Below are positions 48,356 through 60,600 of a stretch of DNA of 64,000 nt, one piece after another. A program made the position numbers and the translations under genes. The stretch's first letter is position 1, and the number at the start of each line of letters is the position of its first letter. The notes beneath the pieces are model-generated. The model did no database searches. It was not told the DNA's origin and saw nothing but the letters and a program-made list of their open reading frames with translations. The stretch spans positions 58,693,950 through 58,757,949 of the forward strand of contig CM069442.1 in the NCBI GenBank assembly GCA_035610835.1, read 5' to 3'. Source of the DNA: Ophiura sarsii (Eukaryota > Echinodermata > Ophiuroidea > Amphilepidida > Ophiuridae).

Positions 48356-48611
48356 GTAATGTTGGCCTCCACAGCTTTCAGAGGAGGGGTGGGCGGGTGG
48401 ATTTAAAAAATAAAAATAATAAAAATTATACCAGCAGAAGCTCAAAGTTCAGCCAACAAGAAGTTGTCATCACTCTAAGAGATGCACATATATGTTATAA
48501 ACACTTAATTTAATATTCAATGCCATTTAAACTGTTTTAAAAAAAATCTGGAAAAAAAAAGCGGAGCGGCCCTAAATCTGACGAGCGGGCGGTTGAGGTC
48601 AACATTACAAT
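48356..48611. mobile_element. Probable small TIR element
   Basis: AGTAATGTTGGCCTCCAC on the left pairs imperfectly with GGTTGAGGTCAACATTACA on the right (about 15 of 17). The interior is A-rich with CGGAGCGGCC and GAGCGGGCGG words. Boundaries and class uncertain. Confidence 0.4.
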
Positions 48612-49817
48612 TATTTTGTTTGGTCTAAGGGGAGATTGACCTCTCAGTCATAGTCCGTTACCTGATGATTTTTTTGAAAACTTTTTTTGAAAAATTCTTG
48701 AAAATTGTCCAAAATTGACAAATGTTCTACTTTTTAAAAACTAAAAAGAAAAATGAAACCAGATGGATTCTGTTAATTGCTAGGAAAATCTCTCTTAGGC
48801 GAATTGAAAACAAATGTTGTACAGGCCAGACCAAATGAATGAATGCTGGCCCAACATTTGTTTTTGCTTGTCAAAATACAGCCACATTTTTACAGATTTG
48901 TAAACAATTTTTGACACATATTTTTGATTTTATATGGTCATTTTCAAGGGAGATAATAAGAAGATGAAAAGAAGACCCACTCTACCTCGAGAGGTCAGTA
49001 CCGTTTGACCGTGCAACAGGGTTAGGTTTTTTAGCCTTAGGCCCTTCACAGGTGATACTTAGTTTCTCGTTTAGCATGCAAGTTAGAAATTGAGAATTGC
49101 AAAATATTTAATTATTTGATGTTTATTTCGGATTTTCTCCTTTAAAATGATTTTGAATGACTTTCATTTTATACTTCCTGACTTTGATGATATCAACTAT
49201 GATGATGAATGAGCAAAGAGCATGACTGCATTATTACTTAAGTACAAATTTAATCATTTAATAATTTAATAATTTAAAGTTGCCTCATCCTTTTTTAGAT
49301 CTTTTAAGATTTTAAGATCTTTTAAGATCTACACATTTAATTATCCTGTTTAAAAACAGGAAACTAAGAATTAACTGTGAAGGCTAATCAAATGGAATCG
49401 TTATTCTACCGTCACATTTTTTGGGTCAGGGACGAGGCGACTATTCAATATTCATTACTCAGTATTTTGGTAACATTCATTTATAAAAAAATATGTAAGC
49501 ATTACAAGGTGTATATAAATTGTGAGTAGATAGCTCCTTGCTCCAATAAAAACAACATTGCATGCCAAGTAATATTTTTATTAAAACTATCTTCATCCAA
49601 ATGATTTTCAAGAGATTCCTAATAGCACATACACCCCCACCCACGTTTTGTAAAGCCCCGCCCTGAAAAAGGTGTAATTATTTATTAAAACCCTAACCTT
49701 ACCAGAGGCCACAAAAGGCCACAGCAAATAGTCGACGTAATGCATGCTTCACGATTCTATGTCGTGACACAATCCGGCAAGCTGTCAAATGCTCTTGAAA
49801 AAGTTAACTTTTTCGAG
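48612..49817. other. AT-rich stretch, nothing recognised
   Basis: Contains short direct repeats of TAATTTAATAATTTAA and TTTTAAGATCT at 49255-49335. No gene. Confidence 0.35.
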
Positions 49818-49990
49818 CTCCCCCATTAGCGCAATCAGTTAGGCGTCCGCCTGCCACACGGGCGTCCTGGGTTTGATCCCAGGCGCGGGCGAATTGTGAT
49901 CTTTCTCCAAAAATGTGATCCATATTTCTCCCCTGTTAGTTTAATTGTCAAAAACCTGTGTAGGGAATTAGATTTAACAAACACCTTTGT
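49818..49990 (+). mobile_element. tRNA-derived SINE, copy 2
   Basis: The head contains ATTAGCGCAATCAGTTAGGC (A-box-like), a tRNA-Gly-like anticodon arm CGCCTGCCACACGGGCG and the B box GGGTTTGATCCC. The acceptor ends (GAGCTCCC and GCGGGCGAA) do not pair well, and the anticodon and T stems carry mismatches, so it is not a clean tRNA gene. The following body shares TCTCCCCTGTTAGTTTAATT with the copy at 36020-36210. It ends at roughly 49990. Confidence 0.6.
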
Positions 49991-51145
49991 TTGTGTTCCC
50001 TTAATGAAATACAAATAATTGTAGTAATTAATTTCTAAACAAACAAATAGTGAAATATTTACCCAAAATTGAGATTTTCATGTGGGGATCAAAATATGAC
50101 GTGGTCAGATGACGGGAAACCAATTATTTCATTTCATTAGCCTTATCTACTATAGCAAGTACGGATTTGGGGTACCATTTGTATGAACTCTACACTGAGG
50201 ATTTACCACCATCATGATGATGATGATGCCCGCGCTCTCTAATAATTACTTCATCAATACAGTGATTACTGATGCCAAGTAGGGATGTAGTTGGGAGGCA
50301 AATTGCAAGATACTTGAAAAGTGACTCTAGGCTGTAATCATACAGTCAATTTGTTAACGTTATTAAAGGATTAGGAGTGTAATACATGCAAAGAATACCA
50401 ACCACTTTTACTGACTAAAGTGCACTTAGCAAAATTGAGTGTTATCATGTGATCAATTAAATGACAACAAATATATATTCAAAATATAAATTGCAAATTT
50501 AGCAACAAATATAATTGCTTCAAATTGACGAAGACAAAAACAATTGACTATCTACTGACTGGATTGGATAAAAACATTCTTTAGGCAAAAAACCAACCCT
50601 GTTCCATGGGCCCTACTAACCAATTATAATATTCAATTTGAGATTTTATTTTATATATCAATATGTTTTTATTTTATTTTCAATTTTTTTTGAAAAAATT
50701 TGATTTAAAAATAAATAAATTATTGCACAAAAAACTTTGGGGAAAAGACAAAACAAACAAACAAAACCGCCAGACCGGCCAACCCTACCTGAGATGTCCG
50801 TTCGCACGTAGAACAGGTTTTTTCTTTGTCACCTTAACACTAACAGTATTTTGAAATGTGATGGAATTCACATCACATGGCACGAAATTGGGTCACATGT
50901 TCAACCCAACCTGTTTTGGTTGGAATTACCTTCATTTAATAAAACCAGTACATGTACAACTAGGTCCAAAAATATTTGCACACAATTTATGCGGGATCCC
51001 AGGAGTGCCCGTCACTTCCGTTTAACAGGAATAGCTTGATGATATGCACGTACCTTCTATCTGGTTAAGTCAACTATGCAAATAATGATCATGCTTGTCA
51101 TACACATCATGCACACTAAATGTCTGACATCATGATTTGCCGCTA
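49991..51145. other. AT-rich stretch, one dispersed word
   Basis: A GCCAGACCGGCCAACCCTAC / CGTAGAACAGG patch at 50768-50815 resembles the reverse complement of 78-102. ATGATGATGATG microsatellite at about 50214-50228. No gene. Confidence 0.35.
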
Positions 51146-51474
51146 TTACCCCCCGGGGGGAGGAGGTACTCGGATTTGGTTTGGTCGGGGGTGTGCCGCT
51201 GGAGATTCACAACCCCTACCCATTTCTAAGGGTGATTTTCGAAAAACATGGTACCCATTTCTTAGGATTTTACTTCATTATAGACCCAATTTACAAAAAT
51301 TATCGGGAAAATAGACCCAATTTTCGCGAAAAAAGATCCATTTGTAAAAGTGACCCCATTATTAGGGATTTTCCAGCGCAAATCATACACCATGTTTAGG
51401 AAATTTTTGCAAGAAAAGCGACCCATTAGAGCGGCACATCCCCGTATACCGTATTAGGCGAGTACCCCCGGGTA
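51146..51474. mobile_element. CCCCGGGG-ended repeat element
   Basis: Left end TACCCCCCGGGGGGAGGAGG then TACTCGG; right end GCGAGTACCCCCGGGTA. The ends are inverted with an 8-base indel. The interior has irregular direct repeats of ACCCATTT and TAGACCCAATTT. Non-coding. Confidence 0.6.
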
Positions 51475-51892
51475 TTACCTATCCCCTAAGTCTTGATGTT
51501 GTTGTCTAATCCAGTAATGTCTGTCTGTTCCCAACACACTTACAGACCTGAAATGGAGCTTTTGCTAACAATTCTAAAACTACTAACAAGCTGAAAAACA
51601 GGTACACATTAGTTTGAAATCAGCTCAAATTATAAACAAGCTGAAAAGTGCAGTCAGGTCTGTATCTCTCTATATTCTTCCTATGTTTGATTCCTCATAG
51701 TGATTGCCAATATGGGGCTTGGCTATATCAACCTTTCATTCTCCTTTGTTATGAAATATCTAGCGCTACAAACCGTCTTATATGAACTCTTGCAGCTACT
51801 TGTCCAGAATAGCTTACCAAACACCATAAATGTTTGATGGCTGATTGGAAAACACACTTATACATACACGCCCCAATCCAACAAATACCTGG

Positions 51893-51992
51893 CTATAGTT
51901 TAGTCAGTTCAAAATTGGCAAGAAATGTGCAGTTTTTCATGTCCACGTTCTTTTTAACAGGTCACCAATTTGGAACTGACTGAACTATATAG
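51893..51992. mobile_element. TIR element, CTATAGTTT family, copy 3 (100 bp)
   Basis: CTATAGTTTAGTCAGTTCAA then AATTGGCAAGAAAT on the left; CACCAATTTGGAACTGACTG then AACTATATAG on the right. Nearly all TIR, with a ~30-bp centre. This is the smallest member of the family at 12101 and 38803. Confidence 0.8.
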
Positions 51993-52069
51993 CTATATTC
52001 GAACAGCATCTTTTTGTGTGGGGGAGTGTGTATTTCTCTTTATTCTTATGTGCAGTGTGCACTCTAATC

Positions 52070-52488
52070 TTAAAGGAGGTGTCCCGCAAGCATAAAACTA
52101 TTCATTATATGTTAGAAAAATAACTATCAAGCCTAACTTTTGTAATTATATTGAACAAAACACCACACTTATTACAAAAACAAATAATAACCGCCATCTC
52201 TCAACATGCAATTTTTAAAGTTTGCGGCGATCCAAAGTCCCGGTGTCGATGAAGTCATAGTTATACAATGCACATGTTCAAATTTGAGCACCGATACCTG
52301 TGACGTCATCGACACCGGGACTTTCGATCGCCGCGAAATTTAAAAATTGCATGTTGAGTGATGGCAGTTTTTATTCATTTTTGTGACTAGTTTGATGTTT
52401 TGTTCTATATAATTACGTAATTTCGGCTCGATAATTATTTTTCTAACAAATAATGCTCAATGTTGTGCTTGCGGGACCATTCCTTTAA
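52070..52488. mobile_element. Fold-back MITE with TTAA-type ends (~420 bp)
   Basis: Outer ends TTAAAGGAGGTGTCCCGCAA and TTGCGGGACCATTCCTTTAA after reversing the left. The arms of ~180 bp pair along their length (for example AAAGTCCCGGTGTCGATGA against the CATCGACACCGGGACTTT side). The central ~50 bp is unpaired. TTAA at both edges. Non-coding. Confidence 0.85.
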
Positions 52489-53180
52489 TGTTCCAGCACC
52501 TTAACATAATGCTTTTTATGAATCCATGTAATTACTGCATATCAATCCATGTTGAAGATGCCACATGTTATTTAATTGCAAAAAAGATGTACTATCTTTT
52601 TGCAATAAATATGTTCCCTGTGTACAAATCCTGTGTAGATTTCAAAGCTAAATCCTTAAATTTTAATTAAAACATCTTTTACAAATTGAAAGTTCTATTT
52701 TTAACCGGGAGATCTTAGGCTTACTTTAGACATTTAATTAAATGCAGCTGAAAGAGAACATTTTCAAACTAGGATTTCAGAATAAAAGTACATGCTTGAA
52801 TCTTGTGAGTGATTATTTTGTTCCGTATCTGCCATTGCTATCAAAGCAGCCAAGAAGAGCCTCTTCCTGCATTACATACAATGTATTTGTACTGAAACAA
52901 TTCTGAAACCACTGTATGACTTGCAAAATCCACCATTCATTCTCACAAAGCTATAGCATACATCATAATGTAAGATTAGACCAGTATTCTCATGAAACAT
53001 GTATCCTAATGAACTATTTCCATTTGTGAACTGCTAATAGCTCTTTTGTTTTACTTTCCTGTGAAAGAGGTACAGGATCAGCAATGTGCCAGATGTATGC
53101 TTGTGAATATCATAGTAGGTACATTATTGATCCATAACTTTGTAGGAAAAGTTACATTGATAAGCTAGGGCTCCAATAAG
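52489..53180. other. AT-rich stretch, nothing recognised
   Basis: No features found. Confidence 0.3.
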
Positions 53181-53360
53181 CTACTTGCATGGTACAGATA
53201 GAAACACTTGAAAGCGAGGCTCTTCCCTCACAGGCACTATCACGCCACACTGCGTCGGTGGTTTTCAACGGAGGTTTGTGCATCGCGTGACACGGCTGGG
53301 CGCGCTGATAAGAGGGGAGAGCCTTGCTTTCATTTCAAAATGGCGATTGCGTGCAAGTAG
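53181..53360. mobile_element. TIR element (CTACTTGCA ends, 180 bp)
   Basis: Outer pair CTACTTGCA / TGCAAGTAG; inner pair TGAAAGCGAGGCTCTTCCCT against AGGGGAGAGCCTTGCTTTCA. GC-rich centre. It abuts the dispersed repeat copy 2 at 53362. Confidence 0.7.
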
Positions 53361-53361
53361 C

Positions 53362-53475
53362 GTATAGAGGTTATCCATGTAACCATGCGCAACCCACTAC
53401 AAAGGGAATTCCACCCGGCCTATATTCTACATTCAATTGAATTGATGCATGGCGTCCAATTCATTGCATGAACCA
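53362..53475 (+). repeat. Dispersed repeat, copy 2
   Basis: GTATAGAGGTTATCCATGTA, ACTACAAAGGGAA, CACCCGGCCT and TCCAATTCATTGCATGAA, matching 43838-43955. Confidence 0.7.
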
Positions 53476-53909
53476 GGTTACCAAATTGGCATCATATCAT
53501 GAAACAGGTGTGTCTTCTTTATGAAGAAATTCTGTAACAAAGTCACACCTTTAATTCTTGCTGTAAATTCATGCAGCACAAACAGCTTACTTTGCCAAAT
53601 GCAAGGCACTGTTGTACAAGAATAAAAAGCCACCTCAACTTGTTGGAGGTGCATGCTTCCCTATTAGAGATTTCTAGGTATTATGGGATAAACGCTTACA
53701 CTGCTGTGGATTACTGTTGTCATCCTAACATACCTTACTTTTAATTCAGACTACATCAATCAAAACACCTATGAACAAAACAGTGGTTGGGTATTGGTTT
53801 TAACATGCAGACAATATAGATTAATTGAAAAATAAAATTAACTGATTGTTTTTTTATCAGACAAATTAATCATTATTCAGTGAATTGTTAGCATTCATAG
53901 GTAATCAGG

Positions 53910-54661
53910 CAGTGGCGGATCCAGGAAAATGTTAGGGGGGGGGGGGCCCAAAAAAGAAATTTTGCCGGTACCATCCAAGCGGTGCACAGCACCGCCCTCC
54001 GAGCTATGCTCGGACAGGGGACAGGGGGGTGTCTGAGGGGGGATGTGCCCCCCTCAGAAGTAGAATTTTTTTTCAATTTTCGAACTCATTTGGTGCAATC
54101 TGGTGTATACTTTTGACCATCATTTTATCAAAAAGCCACCTCTTCATTTCCAATAAATATTTTGTTTTTCTATCTATGCACGAAAGAAGTTCATGCATAT
54201 TATACTGATATATTTTTGATTTAAGTATAGATGATTTAAAAGCTCGAACAGGAGGGAGTCTGAGGGGGGATGTGCCCCCCCCCCCCCCCCCCCCCCCCCT
54301 CAGAAGTAGATTTTTTTTCTTCAATTTTCGAACTCATTTGGTGCGATCTGGTGTATACTTTTGACCAACATCTTATCGAAAAGCCACCTCTTCATTTCCA
54401 ATCAATGTGTTATCAATGCAAGAAAGAAGTAGAGCACAATATACTGATTTTTTTCTTAATTTTAGTATAGATTGTTTAAAAGCTCGAACAGGGGGAGTCT
54501 GAGGGGTGATGTGCCCCCCCCCCCCCTTCTTCCTCTCTTTCTTTTTTCCTTTTTTTCCCCCTTTTTTTTTCCCCCCCCTTTTTTTCCCTTTTTTTTTTGG
54601 TAGAGGGGGGGGGGGGGGGCCCGGGCCCATCGTGCCCCCCCCCCCCCTGTATCCGCGCCTG
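53910..54661 (-). mobile_element. hAT-like element (group A), copy 2
   Basis: It starts CAGTGGCGGATCCAGGAAAA and ends CTGTATCCGCGCCTG. It is flanked by a perfect 8-bp duplication, TAATCAGG at 53902-53909 and 54662-54669. It is the reverse complement of the 13996-15567 family: two ~235-bp units with GAAAAGCCACCTCTTCATTT at about 54133 and 54367, the GGTACCATCCAAGCGGTGCA block near the left end, and a pyrimidine-rich right end. Poly-C/poly-G runs at 54278-54299 and 54516-54650. No transposase. Confidence 0.9.
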
Positions 54662-54669
54662 TAATCAGG

Positions 54670-55965
54670 GAGGGGGTAATGGGAAGGAAGAATTTACAAG
54701 GATAAAGAATATGCCTTTGATTACATTAGACAAGAAATGCCATAAACCTATGCCAATGAATCCACCAATGGAGTAGGGTCTAGAGATAATATAAACAATT
54801 TCTTTGAAATATCTTAAGAATGATTGATGACTACATCATTCTGACTTCATGGGTTTTGACATCTCAAGGGCTATGACATATAGCTGATATCCTTGGCATC
54901 TTGAACTCCATTGCACACGAATACAGTTGACAAGATTATCAACATGAGAAAGCTTTTCTGAGAATATTGATACCAAAGAAGATTTTAAAGACACCACCAC
55001 AATGCATTGCGTTTTTGCCAAATGCCCTAATTCTGGTCTCCAATTTGTCTCGGTTCCCATAGACATATGCACACAATAATGGCTTCGTAGCGCATTCAAC
55101 GTTGGAGCTCTTACGTTCTAGTTTACATCAATGAATAAATTAGTTATCAGTGTTCCTTTTTCTTATTTCTAAAGCTTAAGAGCTCGACAAATGCATAGTG
55201 TGAAAAACGCTTTAGTTGGCTGATGTTGCTCAATGCATTGTGGGCAGACCTTAAAATCTTCTTTGATTGATAGCCTTCCTTGTTTGGTCCAATCTTAGTC
55301 AGACCGATGAGTAGCATAACCAAGGTAGTTGACCTGCTTCCAAGAACTGGGCCAAGAACAAACCAATAGCAAGCATATACTATTTATATGTCCATACACC
55401 CAACAACTGTCTTTGGAACCTTAAAAAGAATAAAATAATGCATCTATCTGAATAAAAGCAGTTATCAATCAGATCTATTTGATATTATTTTCATTTGAAA
55501 AATGAAGTTCAAAAACAGAGTTACTATTAATTAATAGTGTTTGACAGGTGCTAAATAGAATAGAGCAACTATGTAGGTCAAGATTATTACTACATATTAG
55601 TTCATCTATCAATCATGCTTTGGTATCCAGGTCAGAATAACATGTAACTGATTACGTCGCGTTGAAATAACCCAGGAAATAACAGTATTATGCAGATCTA
55701 AAATCTGGTTCTGTTACAAATAATTCAATTTACGTAGAATAAATATTTGAATATTATTAGACAATGATACAAATCACATACAAATATTGTGCAAACAGGA
55801 ATACGGATTGACGTAATCTACAAAAAAAATCTAAATATTGGTGGAGAATGATTTAATCAAAAATAGGGTCATAAAATTGGTTTTGATCGGCCTGGCAGGG
55901 TTTGGTTGCCCTGTATGTGAAACTCTCAGTAAAGGAATGGTTCTAGATAGAATTTAAAAAATTTC
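54670..55965. other. AT-rich stretch, nothing recognised
   Basis: No credible gene, RNA or repeat pairing. Confidence 0.3.
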
Positions 55966-56215
55966 TTAAAGAACTCCAAAAGATCCTTTAGTGAAAAGGA
56001 CCCTACAGAGTATCTCTGGCAAAGTATCCCTAGGTAGGAATGCATGATAAGAACCCTGGAGGATTTGACTGGACAAGTATTGCAAAACATCTATCTGGGA
56101 ATGAACCCCAACGGTTTCTTTCTGGAAAATAAACAAGAAGGTTCTTCTTTTATTTAAGAAAAATCCCAAAAGATTCTTGCTAGAAAAGAATCCCAGAAAA
56201 TGTATTCTAAAACAG
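55966..56215. repeat. Degenerate ~30-bp minisatellite
   Basis: Words of the type GAATCCCAAAAGATTCTTGC then TAGAAAA recur about eight times with strong decay (AAGGACCCTACAGAGTATCT, AAGTATCCCTAGG, AAGAACCCTGGAGGATTTG, GAATGAACCCCAACGGTTTC, and so on). The overlapping minus-strand frame is a consequence of the repeat. Confidence 0.5.
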
Positions 56216-57875
56216 AATTCTAAGACTGTTTTTCAATAAGAACATTCAATGTTTCTTACTGGTACCATCGTGTTGGCACTAGACACTCTGCTATGGTTCT
56301 GTTTTGGCTAACCTTGAAACTCTCTGTTGTCAGGACAATTCATGACTACTTTTTAGCTTCTTTTTAGCTTCTTCACTTGTTCCTTAAGCATGGTCTGTAT
56401 CCATCCTACATTTGTAGACACCATACGTCCAGCTGTTTATGCCTAATAATGTTATATTATTAATAACAATTTTATGCGTAACTGTTCCGCACCAGTAATG
56501 GTCTCTGTCTGCGGTAAGATAACAGCTGTATCTTCAATTATAGATCTCATTTGTAGCATTTAATTCATCTATGAAATTGGTATGGTCCTAATAACGGCAC
56601 GTTTATTTGATGCACATTTGAGCTGAGTAATAGACATCAAAAACATGTTTATTAATTTGATATCTAGTCACCAAATCCATGACAGCTTTCCAAAATAAAT
56701 GTAGACAAGCTATTTTTTTGGAACAGATGATGCACTCAATTTCTCTGCGAAAGAATTACTTTTTGACAAAAGTTGCACTCTTTACCCTGGCCTATTATAT
56801 ATTCGGTATATATACTCGTCCCCAAGGCTCAAAATAAGAAGACGCTGGGCGATTTTTACCCATCGTTCCTACCATCATAGCGCCCGGTAATGCTGAAAAA
56901 ATAATGATGTAGCAACTTGCAAAAGGCGAGTTTACTTCTCAATTATTTGTCTAGGCCACAGAAAATGTGCAATGAATGCAAAAAGGGAAAGTTCTAGTGA
57001 TCGTATCATCATATGATCATACTATGCTGTGATCGTTCATGGCAGGGAACACTACTGTACTTTTCTTTTAAATTCTCATTGATCATATTCAGATAAACGA
57101 CTGTAAATTGCCAAAATAAATGTTACACAATAGCTGAATTCCTAAATCTAGTCGGCTGGCACCAATTGGGCCTTAATGGTGCTGCTATTCACGCAGGGAT
57201 TTTCATATCAAACACTTTGTTCGGCGGTTGAATTTGTAGGGTTATTTTTGCCAAAAGTTGTTTATACTTTCAGCATAGTTTTCATCTTAATGTGCAACTT
57301 TTGGGTTTGACAAACCTGCAAATGTTATTCAGAATATTTTAGTCTACCAAAAAATGCAGAACATTCTTGGTTCCATGAACTACATAGACCAAAGTGTTTT
57401 CCGAGCGATTTTTGTGCTGCCTTGCGACTGCCTATACTGTACGGTCTATTTGACTTAATAAAAAGTATGCTCTTGGTTGACTACTTTTGAAAAAAAGTAG
57501 CTCCTGGTAAACAAACTGTTATTTTGAGCCTAGCTCATCCCGTGTTGTTACGTAGTATGTGACTATTGCTTTCTTCAATGAGTTGCCATTAAATTGTTTA
57601 AAAAAAAGTCAACATGTTGATAACAAAATGACAAAAGCCTAGTCGTTAAAAACAAACTAATTATTTAAGTTGCATTTTTAAAAGTTTGACACATCAAGGA
57701 GGTAATTTTTGTATTGCTCTCTGCTAATAATTGCTCTCTATTGACATTAACAAGATCGCTGATGATGCTTTCACATATACTCGCTTGGTTTGGTGATTTA
57801 ACTCTAATCTTTTAAGACAATTCTTGATCAATCTATTAACACACACCTTACAAGAAGAACATCTTGACATAATTC
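56216..57875. other. AT-rich stretch, nothing recognised
   Basis: No features found beyond short open frames. Confidence 0.3.
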
Positions 57876-57955
57876 CCTAATAGCGAATATTTGCTCAGTG
57901 GTCATTACAATAGCGAATATTTACCTGGAATGCTCATTGGTCATTACAAAGGGTA
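57876..57955 (+). repeat. Two ~37-bp tandem units
   Basis: AATAGCGAATATTTGCTCAG then TGGTCATTAC, followed by AATAGCGAATATTTACCTGG then a second TTGGTCATTAC. Confidence 0.7.
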
Positions 57956-58555
57956 TCAGGCATGTCCAAGGACTTTCAAAAAAGCACCTTAAATAAGTAG
58001 TTTCGTTAAGGTGAAAAAGCACCCCTAAACAAGTATGAACAATATTTTACATACCCTATATAAGCAAGTATATCAGTATATCCATACCCTAAACAAACAA
58101 TCAATTCCCCATTATATTTTTATTGAACTCATCATAAACGAAGATTATAGGCCAGAGATAGAAAGTGCTGGAACAGGACTGATTCCGGGATGAATTGAAT
58201 TGTGATGGATACAAATTGAGAAACATATCACAGCTATTTAGAATCCTCACAGAACAAATAAGTACCTAAATACGAAAGACTATTGTATAATTTTGCTTGT
58301 TTTGATACTATTCATGTAACCATAAAAGTAACATACTTTCATGATGAAATGTACGTAGCATGCCCCGGGTTGAAAAAAGGCCCTAGTTACGTGATTTTAT
58401 TCATGCCTGATAACCACTTGTAATGACCACTGATCACCCCTTGGACATTGTAATAATATAACTTAATCCCGGGACTTAATCCTTTTTGAAATGTCATGTA
58501 ATCTTTTTTTTACAAAGCTGGTTCGTCTTTTTTTTAAGAGAATAACAGGTTTTGT
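57956..58555. other. AT-rich stretch, nothing recognised
   Basis: No features found. Confidence 0.3.
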
Positions 58556-58559
58556 TTGT

Positions 58560-59220
58560 TACAGTCAGCAAACACTTGTTACTGTAAGCGGAATAAAACT
58601 TGTAAACTGATCTTGTCTAAAGCAAACACCGATAGCATATATCCAACATGAAACTATTGTAAACATTAACTCTATTTGTTGAACTTTCCCTATGTTGATT
58701 TTCCAGTCATTTGCCAAATAGATACATATTTGGTCAGCATATTATAGTGAAGTTATTCTTCCAGTGTAAACTTCATTCCTCAACAAGAATAACATGTTCA
58801 TAAACAAGAACTGTATACTGATCTGCCTTCTAACAATCATGGATAGCATATAATATAGCAGCATGTAGACTGATATTGGGTTCGATCATGATTTTAGGAA
58901 TAATTTAGATACCTTTTTCGAACCATGGTGTTTGAGCTCCGTAGCTTTCGAGGTCATCACGACCCCTTCATTCAGCGTAGTGTTTACTTCCCTCCACTTG
59001 TCACATGACCACCTTTTGGGCGATCACATGACAGCAGGTCATCGTAGATGGCGGGCCGGTTTCAGTGTCCTGATTTCAATAGCATATAATATGTCTGAAC
59101 AAAAACTATTGTAAACATTGACTTTATTTGTTGAACTTTCCTCCTTTGTTTACTTTCCTGCCATTTTGTCAAATAGATACAACTGTTGGGCAGCATATGG
59201 TGGTACTCATTCCAAGTGGA
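58560..59220 (+). repeat. Diverged tandem duplication
   Basis: AAACTATTGTAAACATTAAC then TCTATTTGTTGAACTTTCC, CCAAATAGATACATATTTGG and TCAGCATAT at 58650-58745 recur with changes at 59100-59200. A third, partial copy with GATAGCATATAATATAGCAG lies at 58785-58875. Confidence 0.65.
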
Positions 59221-59314
59221 AACATACATGTAGATGGTGTACTACTTGACCATATTGTTCGTAGTTATTAGTTTTATAATCAATAAGGGGATTGTCTCAT
59301 TAATTTATGTCAAA

Positions 59315-60337
59315 TTATTACACAGAGAAAACGATGTACAAAATATCGCTGTTCAATTTCGGTTGTACACTTTTTCAAACAACAGATGTGTAAAAGTTAT
59401 ACATCGTTGTTTAAAGAAGACAACATTTTTTTAAACAGGTGTTGTTTACAGTATAAAGAACGCCGTTCACATCAATACAAAGTGATCTTGAACAACGTTG
59501 TTTACTTGTGACGTCACAAGTCACGTGTCACAATGATTCGTTCGCGATATGCTGCAAATTAATGGCCGCCGTATTTCGTTCGGTAAACAAATTTCGATTT
59601 TAAATCATAATTTTAAAGATTTTGCTGACAAGATGGGGAAATACAATCAAGAAAATAATGAAATATGATGACCAAAGAACCGATATAGTTTGATGATAGA
59701 CGGCGAAGATGGATATTTTTTGCAAAAATATAATTTTAATTTCGCGATTTTGCTCCACAGACACAGAAGGCATCCGAATTCGACAGTTCTGCCGTTCTGT
59801 CTGTGTACTTCAACACAAGAAATTCAAGTCTTCAAATCGTGCTGGAATTTTAAACAACTACCAGTAAACAACCCTGTTTTTTTAACAACCATCATTTAAA
59901 CAACCCTGCAGTTTTAAACAACCACCATTAAACAACCCTGGTTATTTAAACAGGCCAATTTCATCCATGAGGATTGAACAACTTTCTTTGAACAACCCAA
60001 GATGATTGAACAACTTTCTTTGAACAACCCAAGATGATTGAACAACTTTCTTTGAACAACCCAAGATGATTGAACAACTTTCTTTGAACAACCCATGAGG
60101 ATTGAACAACTTTCTTTAAACAACCCTTGAAAATTGAACAACAATTTTTAAACAACACCAATGTGTAAAATCTGATTTTAAACATGTTGTTTAAAAAGTT
60201 AAACAACTAGGTGTTTAAAACTTTAAACAACCCCAGATGTTTAATATTTTGAGCAACAAGTTGCTCAGCTCACCCGTCAAACAGCAGTTGTTCAATTTTT
60301 TAAACATGTTGTTCACTTTTTTTTTTACTGTGTAATA
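59315..60337. mobile_element. ~1-kb element with ATTACACAG ends and GTTGTTTAAA words
   Basis: Left end ATTACACAGAGAAAACGATG; right end TTTTTTTTTTACTGTGTAAT; inverted over ~9-14 bp. The whole interval is enriched in TTTAAACAACC / GGTTGTTTAAA words on both strands and contains the 32-bp minisatellite at 59969-60160. No transposase or other coding evidence. Confidence 0.6.
59969..60160. repeat. 32-bp minisatellite, six units
   Basis: GATGATTGAACAACTTTCTT then TGAACAACCCAA, with unit starts at 59969, 60001, 60033, 60065, 60097 and 60129. Two overlapping minus-strand frames read through it in different phases (LFKESCSI- and WVVQRKLFN-type words), as expected for a unit length not divisible by three. 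Confidence 0.95.
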
Positions 60338-60600
60338 TTCCATATTGATGACTATCAATCTTTCAATTTCTGTATCTGTCATTATGTTGGACTGAATAAT
60401 ATCTTACGAAATTTGCGAAGAAAAATAGATACAAAGTTCCAAAATTAAACTTGAAATACACTCTTAATACAATATGGTCATTTTTACTAAGGAAGGTATA
60501 AACTACATGTATGCGCCCAAACTATAAATGGGGACAAAGGTGCATAGCTATTTATTAATCAATTCTTGTTTTAACTTTGTTAAAAGTGCTGGAATATAAC

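Noticed and set aside
49818..49892. Functional tRNA-Gly gene
   Set aside because: A and B boxes and a GCC-like anticodon arm are visible, but the acceptor stem does not pair, the anticodon and T stems have mismatches, and the following body is shared with another SINE copy.
59914..60206. Repeat protein on the minus strand
   Set aside because: The 32-bp unit shifts phase each copy, so the two overlapping frames are artefacts of the minisatellite.
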